The position numbers were made by a program, and so were the translations under genes. Below the pieces are notes generated by a model that saw nothing but the letters and a program-made list of their open reading frames with translations, ran no database searches and was not told the DNA's origin. DNA of 64,000 nucleotides. It comes from Desulfobacterales bacterium (GTDB lineage Bacteria; Desulfobacterota; Desulfobacteria; Desulfobacterales; Desulfosarcinaceae). Location of the stretch: contig JACRDD010000016.1 of assembly GCA_016218685.1 (NCBI GenBank), forward strand, positions 50,531 to 114,530, read 5' to 3'. Positions 35,821-45,485 of the stretch are shown piece by piece (position 1 is the first letter of the stretch; the number at the start of each line of letters is the position of its first letter).

Positions 35821-37416
35821 ATGAGTGTCGAAGAGAAAGAGACAATCCTGTTTGTCGATGACGAAGAGAGCATCATCGACATCGCCCACACCTATTTCAC
35901 AGGTCGCGGATATCGCGTGCTCTGCGCGAGCAATGGTAAGGAGGCGGTTGAACTGCTGACGTCCCGCCATGTGGATTGCTGCTTTACCGACATCAACATG
36001 CCCGAAATGGATGGATTGGAGCTGGCCGAGCACATCCGCAAGTGGGACAACACCATCCCCGTGATCGTCATGACCGGTTATCCCTCCCTGGACAACACCA
36101 TCCAGACCTTGAAAAACGGCGTGGTTGATTTTCTGGTCAAGCCGGTCAATTTGCAGCAGATGGAGCTGTGTATCCAGCGGGTGCTGCGCGAGCGACGCCT
36201 GTTCATCAAGAATGTCATCTTGAGCAAAGAGGTGGAGGGCAAGGCCCAGCTTGAAAAGCTCAACGCGGAGCTGATCTATAAAGTCGAAGAACTGAACATC
36301 CTGAACCGGATCATGACCGACTTTTCCGCGTTGCGCGAAAGCAGCGATATCTTCAAGCAACTGGTGGATCTGGCAGTCGAAATCGTGGATGCGGACGGCT
36401 CATGCTTCTACTTGTTGAGCGACGCTTCCAACCATCCGCTGCCCATCGCCGCGGCCGGGGAGCAATGGCTGCCGGCCCATATGCAACACACGCCATCGGA
36501 AGCATCCGATGCTGCGCTCATTTCAGCTCCCGATAAAATCTGCGACCTGATCAAGGAAGTGGTCCAGGATGATCGGCCGTTGATCATCGCCGCCAACAAC
36601 GGTTGTCAGCGCTTGCCCCAGCATTTTCTTTCCTGCATGCTGGTGCCCTTGAAGATCAGGACCCGTGTCCTGGGTGTCCTGATGGCCGGTATTTACAGGG
36701 GCGAGCGGCGTTTTGACGAAAAGGATTTATACTACCTCGATTTCATGAGCAAAAAGGCCTCAACCGGCATTGAAAACCTGGCCTTGTACGAAAATATCTA
36801 CAACAACCTGCTTTCGACCCTCTACGCTTTTGTTAAAGCCATTGAAGCCCGCGATCCGTATACCAAACAGCACTCCAGTCGCGTCACGCTGCTGGCCAGC
36901 ACCTTGGCCAAGGCGGTCGGCTGTTCCGACGAGGAACGCGAAATATTAAATGTCTCCGGCTTGCTGCACGACATCGGCAAGATCGGCGTTCGGGATGCAA
37001 TCCTGCTCAAACCCGGACGCCTGGATGCCGAGGAATACCGCATCATTCAGCAGCATCCGGTGATCGGCTGCGAGATCATGGGACAGTTGGGGCTCTGGAC
37101 CCGCGAAAAGCAGATCGTGCGCCATCATCATGAACGCTTCGACGGCAAAGGCTACCCCGATCGGCTGGCCGGCCAGCAAATACCGCTCTTGGCCCGCATT
37201 CTCAGCGTGGCCGATGTTTATGACGCCATCGCCTCGGACCGTGCCTATCGCGAACGCATGCCCGAAGCAAAAATCCTCGAAATTATGTATGGCGGTGCCG
37301 GCACCCAGTTCGATCCCGATATCATCGAGGTTTTCCGTAAACTATACGAATCCGGAGAGTTGGTCAGGGTGCTGGCCGACGATCCCCATGAAACCAGCAA
37401 CGCGGCCAACGGCTGA
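35821..37416 (+). CDS. Response regulator with GAF-like and HD-GYP domains
   Basis: 531 residues from the ATG at 35821; a longer in-frame opening from 35710 looks non-coding. A receiver domain is at about 1-125 (FVDDEES, phospho-Asp region CCFTDINMP, Lys in LVKPVN). A coiled coil (about 140-170) leads to a GAF-like sensor (about 175-320). The C-terminal HD-GYP domain (about 340-510) has LLHDIGKIG, HHHERFDGKGYPD and ILSVADVYDA. HD-GYP proteins hydrolyse cyclic di-GMP, so the product likely lowers that messenger in response to a histidine kinase. The HD and GYP motifs are intact. It stands alone; its kinase is not adjacent. Confidence 0.92.
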   Translation: MSVEEKETILFVDDEESIIDIAHTYFTGRGYRVLCASNGKEAVELLTSRHVDCCFTDINMPEMDGLELAEHIRKWDNTIPVIVMTGYPSLDNTIQTLKNGVVDFLVKPVNLQQMELCIQRVLRERRLFIKNVILSKEVEGKAQLEKLNAELIYKVEELNILNRIMTDFSALRESSDIFKQLVDLAVEIVDADGSCFYLLSDASNHPLPIAAAGEQWLPAHMQHTPSEASDAALISAPDKICDLIKEVVQDDRPLIIAANNGCQRLPQHFLSCMLVPLKIRTRVLGVLMAGIYRGERRFDEKDLYYLDFMSKKASTGIENLALYENIYNNLLSTLYAFVKAIEARDPYTKQHSSRVTLLASTLAKAVGCSDEEREILNVSGLLHDIGKIGVRDAILLKPGRLDAEEYRIIQQHPVIGCEIMGQLGLWTREKQIVRHHHERFDGKGYPDRLAGQQIPLLARILSVADVYDAIASDRAYRERMPEAKILEIMYGGAGTQFDPDIIEVFRKLYESGELVRVLADDPHETSNAANG

Positions 37417-37485
37417 AAAAGCCCACTCCTGCCAATAGCTTCCTTCTCATCGCACTCTATGTGCATGCCACTGCCCGCTATCGTT

Positions 37486-37514
37486 TTGACCTGAGTCGTG
37501 ATTTGGATTATAGC
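37486..37514 (+). promoter_or_regulatory. Candidate sigma-70 promoter of the PBP1A operon
   Basis: TTGACC (37486-37491), a 17-base spacer and TATAGC (37509-37514), about 120 bases upstream of the first gene. Confidence 0.4.
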
Positions 37515-37635
37515 AGCCGGGATTGACCGCTTCCGGGTCTGTGCGTCCATGTCCATCTTGCATGCATGGTGCGCCTGCCCAAAACTGGTTTAATCCTGAT
37601 AGCGCCTTAAGGAACAGGTTGGTTCATTGCAAGCG

Positions 37636-38538
37636 ATGATACCTTGGTATGCCCCCACCACCATTGAACAATGGTTTCGACGGCTGCTGTCGCCCAGGGC
37701 AGTGGTTTTGGTGTTGTTCCTGGTTGCCCTGATCGTGACCGAATGGCGCTTTGCCTGGATGGAGCAAGTGGCGGGCAGTTATCTGGTGACCACCAACCGC
37801 TACCGTCCCAAATCGGGAACGGTGTGGGAGCAAGGTCGCCAAAGCGATCAGGCCCGCCAGGCATTGGCCCAGTTCGCAACCCAGCAGCAGAACGTACAGC
37901 GTGAGGCCCAACAGGCGGGCTCGTTGGGACAAGTGGTGGCCAACATGGACGCCAAAGGGGCCATGCTATCGGCCGAGCATTTCCTCAACCTTTATTTGAA
38001 ACTGCCGCCGGTGCTTGCCCAGGAAATCGCTTCGCCGTATGTGCTGCTCGCCCTTTCCAGTGCCGGTCGCTGGGAGCGCGCCTTTTTTCAGCAGGAGGAC
38101 GAAAACCTGTCCATATCCCTGCTGGACAGTCAAAACCAGGTGGTTTACCGCCTATCCATCGGCGCCGTGCTCATGGGGCACATCGAACGCGGCGAAGTGG
38201 CCATCCGGACAGGCCTGGAACAGTTGTCCGATTTTTCCGACAACATCTATACGGCCGAGCTCTTTTTCGAAGCACTCAACGCCCTGCCCGAGGCGTCGCG
38301 CCGGCGCGTGCTGGCCCATCCCGAGGATCTTTTGCGCGTCTCCGGGCGCATCCGGCGCATCGGCATTTCGGCGGGGGCCATGGGCGACAATGTCGATTTG
38401 GGCTTTGAGGTGGAAGATCTGGAGGGACCCAAGGTGATCCTGATGCAAGGTGCCCGGGAGGAGGTTCGCCAGTTGCAACGAGCCATGGAAGGGAGCTTTC
38501 AAAACGCACGACCCTCGGGCGGGGAGGCGCGGCCATGA
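37636..38538 (+). CDS. Single-pass membrane protein of unknown function, coupled to PBP1A
   Basis: 300 residues from the ATG at 37636; an in-frame TTG at 37627 is closer to the AAGGAA at 37609 and is a real alternative. One membrane segment (about 22-42) is followed by a large, probably periplasmic, helical domain with no motif I know. The stop overlaps the PBP1A start as ATGA, so the two are translated together. This suggests a cell-wall accessory or PBP1A partner, by context only. Confidence 0.78.
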   Translation: MIPWYAPTTIEQWFRRLLSPRAVVLVLFLVALIVTEWRFAWMEQVAGSYLVTTNRYRPKSGTVWEQGRQSDQARQALAQFATQQQNVQREAQQAGSLGQVVANMDAKGAMLSAEHFLNLYLKLPPVLAQEIASPYVLLALSSAGRWERAFFQQEDENLSISLLDSQNQVVYRLSIGAVLMGHIERGEVAIRTGLEQLSDFSDNIYTAELFFEALNALPEASRRRVLAHPEDLLRVSGRIRRIGISAGAMGDNVDLGFEVEDLEGPKVILMQGAREEVRQLQRAMEGSFQNARPSGGEARP

Positions 38539-40526
38539 CGCTCTCGGTGCGCCTGGTGCGCGGCATCGGCGGGGCGACGGCTGCCGTGGCGGCTTTATTC
38601 GGCCTTTTTGCCATTGGGGGAACGCTTCTGCTTTTCGGCCTGATTCAGGGGCTGCCCAACATTCCTGAGCCACTGCAACGGATCATCGAAACACCGCCGA
38701 CTGAAATTTATGCGGCCAATGGCGAGCGATTGCTGCAGATCGGCGGCCGCGATTATGTGCCTTTGGATCAGATCGCCCCGGTGCTCATGCAAGCCATTCT
38801 GGCCACCGAAGACCATCGTTTCTGGGACCATCACGGCATCAACAAGCTCAGGACACTGAAAGCTTTTTGGATCACCATCAGCGGCGATCGGCGCCAGGGT
38901 GCCTCGACGATCACGCAGCAACTGGCCAAAAATCTCTTCTTCAGTTTTGAGCAGACCATCAGCCGCAAACTCAAAGAGCTGCTGGTGGCCTTGCAGATCG
39001 AATCCCAGTTCAGCAAGCAAGAGATCTTAGAAGCCTACCTCAATCAAATCTACTTCGGTCCGCGGGCCCAGGGAGTGGCCCAGGCCGCACATCTGTTTTT
39101 CGATAAACCGGCCGCCCAACTGGATTTGGCCGAGGCCTCCCTTTTGGCCGGATTGCCCAAATCCCCCACGCGCTACAACCCCTTCCGGCATATCGACCGC
39201 GCCAAGGCGCGCCAGCGCGTCGTGCTCAACCGAATGGTCACGGCCGGCTTCATCTCGGCCGAGCGCGCGGCCACGGCCGAAGCCCAGCCCCTGATTTTCC
39301 GCAAGCAAGGCAACAACGGCCCTCTGGGGGACTATTTCGTAGATTGGGTGCTCAAGGGGCTGGAAGAGCGCTATGGTGCCCAGGTGGTCTACCATGGCGG
39401 CCTCAAGGTGACCACCACCCTCGACCCGCTGCTCCAGCGCCTGGCCTACGAGTCGCTGGTCGGGGGGTTGGAAGATCTGGAAAAGAATATGCCTGGCGTA
39501 CCCGAAAACGGCGCTGGCACCGGCAGTGGCGTGCGCGATCGCATTCAGGGAGCGCTGGTGGCCATTCAAGTCAATTCAGGGGCCGTCAAAGCCATGGTCG
39601 GCGGACGCGATTATCTCCAAAGCGAATTCAACCGGGCCGTGGAAAGCAATCGGCAGGCGGGTTCCGGCTTCAAGCCGTTTCTGTATTATACGGCTTTCGA
39701 AAAACTGAACGTCACACCGGCCACCGTGCTGGTGGACAAGCCGGTGAGGGTCCCGTTACCCGGCGGCCAGGAGTGGCGACCGTCCAACTTCCGCCGCGAA
39801 TATCAGGGCCCCGTGATCCTCAAGAAGGCCTTCTACGAATCGATCAATACCATTGCGGCCCAACTGGTCGTGCAGACCGGCCCGGAAGCGGTGATTGCCA
39901 CGGCCAACCGTTGCGGCATCGAAAGCCCGCTGAACCCGGTTTTTTCCGTTGCCTTGGGCAGCTCGGGGGTTAGCCCCCTGGAAATGGCTTCGGCCTTCAG
40001 CACCTTTGCCGCCGGAGGCGTTCACTTTCCTGCCTTCGGCATCTGGCGCGTGGAAGATCCTTACGGCCAGGTGCTCGAAGAGCACATCGTCAGCGGCACC
40101 AAGGCCTTGAACAATAAAATCGCCTATCAGGTGGTGGACATGATGCAATCGGTGGTGGATGAGGGCACCGGAGAGGTCGTTCGCCGCCTGGGCTTTACCA
40201 AGCCCGCGGCCGGCAAGACCGGTACCACCAACGGCTACAAGGATGCCTGGTTTACCGGCTTTACGCCGGCCCTGTGCGCATCGGTGTGGGTCGGCTACGA
40301 CCGCGAACAGGGAATGAAGGATATTCAAGGCGGCGGCATCACCGGCGGCCGGGGCGCGGCGCCCATCTGGTCTCGTTTCATGACCCGCGCCACCGACGGC
40401 GAGCCTCCCAGGCCTTTCCTCCAGCCCGCCGGCATTCGCTTTCAGTCGGTCGATCCGCGCACCGGCGAGCCGGTCTCTATTGAATCCCAAGCAGCCGAGA
40501 GCGTCGCCTTGAAAGAGGGGGAATAA
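38535..40526 (+). CDS. Class A penicillin-binding protein (PBP1A type)
   Basis: 663 residues; bifunctional peptidoglycan glycosyltransferase and transpeptidase at the inner membrane. A membrane anchor (about 10-38) is followed by the GT51 domain with the catalytic Glu in ATEDHRFWDHHG (about 93-104), STITQQLAKNL and a second Glu region, then the transpeptidase domain. The transpeptidase motifs are SGFK (S-x-x-K serine nucleophile), SIN (S-x-N) and KTGTTNGYKDAW. The C-terminus is short, without a long extra domain. It is coupled to the membrane protein upstream and followed 50 bases later by a SPOR-domain protein. Confidence 0.93.
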   Translation: MTLSVRLVRGIGGATAAVAALFGLFAIGGTLLLFGLIQGLPNIPEPLQRIIETPPTEIYAANGERLLQIGGRDYVPLDQIAPVLMQAILATEDHRFWDHHGINKLRTLKAFWITISGDRRQGASTITQQLAKNLFFSFEQTISRKLKELLVALQIESQFSKQEILEAYLNQIYFGPRAQGVAQAAHLFFDKPAAQLDLAEASLLAGLPKSPTRYNPFRHIDRAKARQRVVLNRMVTAGFISAERAATAEAQPLIFRKQGNNGPLGDYFVDWVLKGLEERYGAQVVYHGGLKVTTTLDPLLQRLAYESLVGGLEDLEKNMPGVPENGAGTGSGVRDRIQGALVAIQVNSGAVKAMVGGRDYLQSEFNRAVESNRQAGSGFKPFLYYTAFEKLNVTPATVLVDKPVRVPLPGGQEWRPSNFRREYQGPVILKKAFYESINTIAAQLVVQTGPEAVIATANRCGIESPLNPVFSVALGSSGVSPLEMASAFSTFAAGGVHFPAFGIWRVEDPYGQVLEEHIVSGTKALNNKIAYQVVDMMQSVVDEGTGEVVRRLGFTKPAAGKTGTTNGYKDAWFTGFTPALCASVWVGYDREQGMKDIQGGGITGGRGAAPIWSRFMTRATDGEPPRPFLQPAGIRFQSVDPRTGEPVSIESQAAESVALKEGE

Positions 40527-40576
40527 ACAAGTGAACGACGAAAATGCCGATTTGAAGGAAGGCGCAGGCAGGTGAG

Positions 40577-42196
40577 ATGAACGCCTTTTTCCGTCATATG
40601 GCCGTGCGCTTGTGGGCCACGATTCTCATCGGCGGTATGATCTGTATGGCATTGCTGCCCGCATGGCAGGGCGCCCTGGGGCTTGCCTCCATTCACCTCC
40701 CGGTGGTTGTGGTGTTTACATTGTGCTTTCTTTCGCTGGGATGGATGATGAACCGCATCGGTTTGGTCCAGGTGCGGCGCCAAGTGTCTGAGGCCGCGGT
40801 CTGGGAACGGGCCGGCATGAGCATGGAAGCGGAAAACGCCTTCGAGCGCGCCAAGGCTGTTTATGACGGCTTCTGGCTGTCGCCGGTGCAACGCCGGCGC
40901 TGCGCCGAGTGGCTTTCCAAACGCCTGGCCCGTTTCTATTTGGCCCAGGCGACCCTCGGTCGGAAGGACCATTCCATGGTTCTTTCCTATCTGGGCGCCC
41001 ATCCCGACGACGACACCGTGGCACTGGCCTGGCTCGAAGCGGCGTTAAACCGGGAGCGCCATTCCCCCCAGGAGCATGAGATTGCGGCGCGGGTGGGCGA
41101 TGCGCTGGAAGCCAACGACCAGGTCCAGCGTCTGCTGATGCAGTTCTATCTGACGGATCGGCGCGTGGACTTCGAGGCATTGCAGGCCTACCGCCGTGTC
41201 TGGCACCAAAGCGGGAGGCTGCCGGAGTCGTTGATCCTTGCTCTGGCCCAAGTGCTTTTGCAGGAATCGATCATCAATGACTGGGCATTAAAGGTTTACC
41301 TGCGCGGCTACAGCTTGGGTGATCCCCATTGCCTGGAAGGCATAGCGGCCGGTGAGCGCTTGCTCTCGCCCAACACGGACAACCGCCACGATCTGGCCGC
41401 GGCCAAGGAAATCGTCTCCGTATTGGATGAAAACCAGCGCCGCAAACTGATTCGGCCCTTTGAATCCCAAGTTCCGGCCCAAGAGAAGCTTAAGAAGTCC
41501 AAGCCGGCGCCTGAAATCTCGGTCGAGCCGGCTTTCGAGGCGCCGGCGCCCGCGGACGAAGAGAAATTCGAATTGGGCCGATGGCTGGAAGAGGAGGACG
41601 AGACGGAACCTCCAGCGCCGGTCAGGCTCAAGAAAGAAATGGCCCTGGCCCTGGCGAAGTCGGCGTGGGGGCATTGCAAGGCTCTGGCGGCGATGATGCA
41701 GCGCTATGGTCTTGTCCTGACCCGCTTAGGATGGCGCGGCAGCGTGTGGGCCTACAATGCAATGCGGCCCGTCCTGAAAAACGTGATCAACACCTGGCAG
41801 CAGTCAGCCCCGCTGCGCCGGGGTACGGCCTATGCGGCCGCCGGCGGAATGCTCCTGATTCTGGCGATCGTGGGATGGCGTTCGATCAGCGGCCCACCCG
41901 AACCTCTTGAGCCAACCATGACCCCGGTTACCGAAGCCACACCGGCACCGGTCACCGATCCCTTTACCATCCAGGTGGCGGCCTATCTTAAACCCGAAGA
42001 TGCCCAGCGTTTTGTGGACCGTCTCAAACAACAGAAGATCGACGCCTTCTGGACCAAGGCCACCAGCGCCAACCGCACCTGGTACCAAGTTAAAGTCTCG
42101 CATTTTCCCACCCGGGATGACGCCCGCAATTACGGCCAGCAGTTGAGATCCAAGGGGTTGATCGACGATTTTTACGTTTCGAACTATTCGCGCTAG
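40577..42196 (+). CDS. Membrane protein with C-terminal SPOR domain
   Basis: 539 residues. Two membrane segments at the N-terminus (about 10-62) precede a helical region with repeat-like spacing (about 70-280), then an acidic, Pro/Lys/Glu-rich linker. A third membrane segment (GGMLLILAIVGW, near 418-430) leads to a SPOR domain (about 455-539, opening FTIQVAAYLKPEDAQRFVD). SPOR domains bind denuded glycan strands at division septa. Together with PBP1A this points to envelope growth or septation. The middle part is unknown. The ATG at 40577 has AGGCAGG upstream. Confidence 0.85.
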   Translation: MNAFFRHMAVRLWATILIGGMICMALLPAWQGALGLASIHLPVVVVFTLCFLSLGWMMNRIGLVQVRRQVSEAAVWERAGMSMEAENAFERAKAVYDGFWLSPVQRRRCAEWLSKRLARFYLAQATLGRKDHSMVLSYLGAHPDDDTVALAWLEAALNRERHSPQEHEIAARVGDALEANDQVQRLLMQFYLTDRRVDFEALQAYRRVWHQSGRLPESLILALAQVLLQESIINDWALKVYLRGYSLGDPHCLEGIAAGERLLSPNTDNRHDLAAAKEIVSVLDENQRRKLIRPFESQVPAQEKLKKSKPAPEISVEPAFEAPAPADEEKFELGRWLEEEDETEPPAPVRLKKEMALALAKSAWGHCKALAAMMQRYGLVLTRLGWRGSVWAYNAMRPVLKNVINTWQQSAPLRRGTAYAAAGGMLLILAIVGWRSISGPPEPLEPTMTPVTEATPAPVTDPFTIQVAAYLKPEDAQRFVDRLKQQKIDAFWTKATSANRTWYQVKVSHFPTRDDARNYGQQLRSKGLIDDFYVSNYSR

Positions 42197-42234
42197 CGCT
42201 GTCTTGGCCTAATCAATATCAATTCCTTTGCGCT

Positions 42235-43425
42235 TTACACGCTTCCGGAAAACCCCATGTATTGGTCGTACTTGGGGTGCATGGTGTTGCCGTCATCGTC
42301 AAGGCCCTTGAAGGTGAATTGCAGGTGGGAAGGGTCGATGGTGGCGTTTCCCTCGGCGTTCTGATTGACGGTGAAGCGCACAAGGGCGTTGAGATGCTTT
42401 TCATCGTAATAGATTTCGGTAGGATAAGGGCTGATCCGGGCTTCGGTGTCGGGAATCTCCAGGCCGAAGTTATAATCCATGCCCGGCCCGCCGCTGGCTG
42501 CCCGGGAGATCGACCAGTTGAGGGGGTTTTCCACCGACTCGCGATCCATGGTCTTGTTGAATTGAAACACCATGGTGAAGCTCTGACTGGCATTGGCGTT
42601 GGCCATGTAATTGCTCAACTCGCTCACCTGGGTTTTGGGCGGCATATAGAAGGCGAAGGTGCTGTCGGCCCAGGCAAACAGAATTTTCGGCTGCGTCATT
42701 TTGTTGATATACTCGTTTAAGGTACTCGCCAGGGATTTATCCTTTTCTTTCAAAAATTCATGGATTTCTTTGGCCTTATCCAGGTTGCCGGCATCGGCGT
42801 AGGTGTAGCCCATTTCAGCATAGGCATCCCAGAAGTTTTTGTCTTTGCGCACCGCCTGTTCGAACTGCTCGATGGCTTGGGGGTATTTTTTCTGGGCCGC
42901 CAGCGCCTGACCCAATCCGAAATAGCCATTGCCGCTGCCTTGATTCAATTCGATCACTTTGCGGAACTGGTTGGCCGCGTCTTCATTGCGTCCGGCCTTC
43001 ATATAGGCTTGGCCCAACGAGAAGCGGTTGTTGCCGTCTTCGTACACGCGCACCGCGTTCTCAAAGGCCGTAATGGCCTCGCCGGTGCGCCCTTCGGAAA
43101 AATAGAGCTTGCCCAGCGCTGCCTGGAGCGTGTCATCGTCGGGATGCAGCTGAATGGCTTGCTTGTAGGCCTGGATGGCATTGTTGGTTTCGCCCAGTTT
43201 GAGGTGGCTCATGGCCAGATACTTGGCGGCGTCCACAGAGTAATCGGAATAAGGGGACATCCCGAAGGCGGCTTTAAAAGCGACCACAGCGCCTTTGTAA
43301 TCTTTTTTAATGTACTTATCGATGCCGGCGCTCAGGGATTGATTGGCCAGGGTCTCCATTTGGGCCGATTGATTGTTCACCGCCTCGAAAAGTGTGTCGG
43401 CCGAAGCCGGGGTCAATATATCCAT
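42235..43425 (-). CDS. TPR-repeat protein
   Basis: 396 residues from the ATG at 43425, which has AAGGTGG upstream; a GTG 105 bases earlier is less likely. About six tetratricopeptide repeats fill residues 30-240 (for example ALGKLYFSEGRTGEAITAFENA and YFGLGQALAAQKKYPQAIEQFE). The C-terminal 150 residues form a beta-rich segment that I cannot name. There is no signal peptide, so it is probably cytoplasmic and mediates protein interactions. It lies after the Usp gene on the same strand, with a 108-base gap. Confidence 0.85.
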   Translation of the reverse strand: MDILTPASADTLFEAVNNQSAQMETLANQSLSAGIDKYIKKDYKGAVVAFKAAFGMSPYSDYSVDAAKYLAMSHLKLGETNNAIQAYKQAIQLHPDDDTLQAALGKLYFSEGRTGEAITAFENAVRVYEDGNNRFSLGQAYMKAGRNEDAANQFRKVIELNQGSGNGYFGLGQALAAQKKYPQAIEQFEQAVRKDKNFWDAYAEMGYTYADAGNLDKAKEIHEFLKEKDKSLASTLNEYINKMTQPKILFAWADSTFAFYMPPKTQVSELSNYMANANASQSFTMVFQFNKTMDRESVENPLNWSISRAASGGPGMDYNFGLEIPDTEARISPYPTEIYYDEKHLNALVRFTVNQNAEGNATIDPSHLQFTFKGLDDDGNTMHPKYDQYMGFSGSV

Positions 43426-43533
43426 CGCAGCCACCTTTTTTGAAAGTACGTGTACATCTGTGGTATCGGCCCTGGGAGAATGAACTTTAGCAGATTCTTG
43501 AAAAACATTGCCGGACAGGATGGGACGCACTTT

Positions 43534-44466
43534 TCAGGGAATCCACCAGACAGCCATATTTTTGGTTTTCTGCATGATTTTACGGGCGACGCTGCCGACA
43601 AAGAGGCTCTTGGGGGTGCTGCTTCGGCCGATGACAATGGCTCCGAAACCGCCTTCACGGGCCGCATCCATAATCGAGCCGGCGATGGCAAATCGGCTTT
43701 CGATGGTCTGGACATGGAGTCGATCCGCCTTGAGCCCGTTTTTGAGCATCACCGCTTCGGCTTGGCTCCTGAATGAATCGATGCGTTGTTGCGTGCTTGA
43801 CCCAAGCGCCGCTTCGGTGGCCGCCAGGGTTTCTTGGTCCAGGTCGAGCGCCAGAAGGTCTTGCAGCCTGGGCTTTACATGCACCACATGCAGCTCGGCG
43901 TGCGGATTGCCGTGAAACATGAAGGCCAAATGGTCTATGGCCCGCAGGGCGTTCGGCGACCCATCCGACGCCAACAGGATCTTCGGGTTGGTCACTTCGC
44001 CATCCACCATCCAAATGGGTGTCCACTGGGAGTGGGCCAGCAGGTTCGCGGTCACGCTGCCGGTAAATAGTTCCTGCATGCGACTTAGCCCTCGCCTGCC
44101 AATGACCACCGCATCGTATTGGGATGCCTGACACACATCGAGGATATCCTGGGCCACACCATGCGTCCGGACATGGGTGCGCACTTCAATGTATTCCGGC
44201 GCAATGCCGGCTTGAAGAAGTTGATGGCGCGCCTTTCCCAGTATCAGGCGGGAGTTTTGCTCGTTGGCGGCCATCAGCTTTTCAAGTGCCTGTCGTACGG
44301 GAGGCGTGCTGTAAACCTCCTGACTCAAATATTGAGATACGGCTGGTTGGATGTTCAAAAGGACATAGTTCAGATCCGGCAGGCTCGGCGCTAAGGCCGC
44401 AGCATAGTGTATGGCATGCGCACAGTAAATGGATCCATCCACGGCGATAACGATTTTTTTCTTCAT
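43534..44466 (-). CDS. Universal stress protein with two Usp domains
   Basis: 310 residues made of two tandem UspA folds (about 1-150 and 155-310). Each half ends in the nucleotide-binding signature: GRRGLSRMQELFTGSVT and GRSSTPKSLFVGSVA, both fitting G-x2-G-x9-G(S/T) or close to it (the second starts GRSS). The opening KKIVIAVDGS supplies the conserved Asp. Usp proteins respond to stress and starvation; some bind ATP. The start has AGAGGG just upstream, and a good promoter lies at 44527-44555. Confidence 0.92.
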   Translation of the reverse strand: MKKKIVIAVDGSIYCAHAIHYAAALAPSLPDLNYVLLNIQPAVSQYLSQEVYSTPPVRQALEKLMAANEQNSRLILGKARHQLLQAGIAPEYIEVRTHVRTHGVAQDILDVCQASQYDAVVIGRRGLSRMQELFTGSVTANLLAHSQWTPIWMVDGEVTNPKILLASDGSPNALRAIDHLAFMFHGNPHAELHVVHVKPRLQDLLALDLDQETLAATEAALGSSTQQRIDSFRSQAEAVMLKNGLKADRLHVQTIESRFAIAGSIMDAAREGGFGAIVIGRSSTPKSLFVGSVARKIMQKTKNMAVWWIP

Positions 44467-44526
44467 GATCGATTCCCTCTCGAATCAGCCTCGCGGTCCA
44501 TCCTCCGCGGATGCTGGGGTCATCGA

Positions 44527-44555
44527 TCTATAGTTAATTCGCGCCGGTTTGGCAA
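44527..44555 (-). promoter_or_regulatory. Sigma-70 promoter of the universal stress gene
   Basis: Minus strand: TTGCCA (44555-44550), a 17-base spacer and TATAGA (44532-44527), about 60 bases before the start codon. Confidence 0.5.
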
Positions 44556-44570
44556 TGGGAGCGGGCGCGG

Positions 44571-45485
44571 TCATATCTTGCGCACGGCGAAATCTTTATC
44601 TTCGGGCACGTACTCTTTGGTCAACTCTTGCGCATGCAGGATCGCCACCAGTTTTTCCAGAATCAAGGCGCCGGCCCCAACTGCCAGCACACTTAGGCTC
44701 AACGACGATCCCTGGTAAAGTGCCATGGCCATATGAACCACAAAGAACATCAGGCCCAGTTCCAGCAAGGCGACCATGGTGCCCAAGGCCGGATAGCGAC
44801 TGTAGAAATAGCCGCCCCCGGGGATCAGCGCCGAACGCAGTTTGGCCTGGAGGGTGGATTTGAAGGCAAGCGTGCAGGTTTCGCAGCGATGGCCCTCGGC
44901 CGGCAGTTCGTGGGTGCAACTGGGGCATAAAAAGACTCTGCCTTTCAAGCGGCCGGCTTCTTTAGGCGTCGCGGGCAGCGATTGGAGCAGTGCCTGGATC
45001 TTTCTTTTCTCCTTGCGCCCCAGATAAGGGAAGATCTCCTCTTGGCCGTTCTTATACTTCACATGCAGGGACCTTCCCCGGATGCTCAGGTGGGCACAAT
45101 CGTCATACATGATTTGAGAAACAGCGCTGCGCGCGGATCGATCGAAATGCGTGGGCACGTGCAAAATGCGTTTGTCCGTGAAGATCAACAGCGCGCGCTT
45201 GAAGAAGAGAAATGCCGGCCCGGTCACCATGCGTTCCAGGACGCTGGTGGGCGAATAGCCGGTGGTCAGGCATCGGATCTGCTCGCCATGGTGCAGGAAG
45301 AATTTGATGAAGGTACTTTTGACGATGAGTTTTCTTTGGCGCTTTTCGACCTGCTTCTGGTAAACGCCTTTATGGTTCGTGAAAATCTTTTCCCGATCCA
45401 CGGGAACACCGAAGATCGTGAGCGGCTGACCGAAGATATTCAAACTCTGGATCGCGCTGCTGCTGGTACCGATTGCATGTGCCAT
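44571..45485 (-). CDS. Membrane protein with a zinc ribbon, function unknown
   Basis: 304 residues from the ATG at 45485, which has GGGAG eight bases upstream; a longer in-frame opening to 45569 is less likely. The N-terminal half (about 60-175) is soluble and beta-rich with LLIFTDKRILHV, reminiscent of bacterial PH-like domains. A zinc ribbon follows (FLCPSCTHEL and HRCETC, near 195-215). About two membrane segments (about 230-280) come before a short charged tail. I cannot assign a function. The combination looks like a membrane-linked sensor or adaptor. Confidence 0.78.
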   Translation of the reverse strand: MAHAIGTSSSAIQSLNIFGQPLTIFGVPVDREKIFTNHKGVYQKQVEKRQRKLIVKSTFIKFFLHHGEQIRCLTTGYSPTSVLERMVTGPAFLFFKRALLIFTDKRILHVPTHFDRSARSAVSQIMYDDCAHLSIRGRSLHVKYKNGQEEIFPYLGRKEKRKIQALLQSLPATPKEAGRLKGRVFLCPSCTHELPAEGHRCETCTLAFKSTLQAKLRSALIPGGGYFYSRYPALGTMVALLELGLMFFVVHMAMALYQGSSLSLSVLAVGAGALILEKLVAILHAQELTKEYVPEDKDFAVRKI

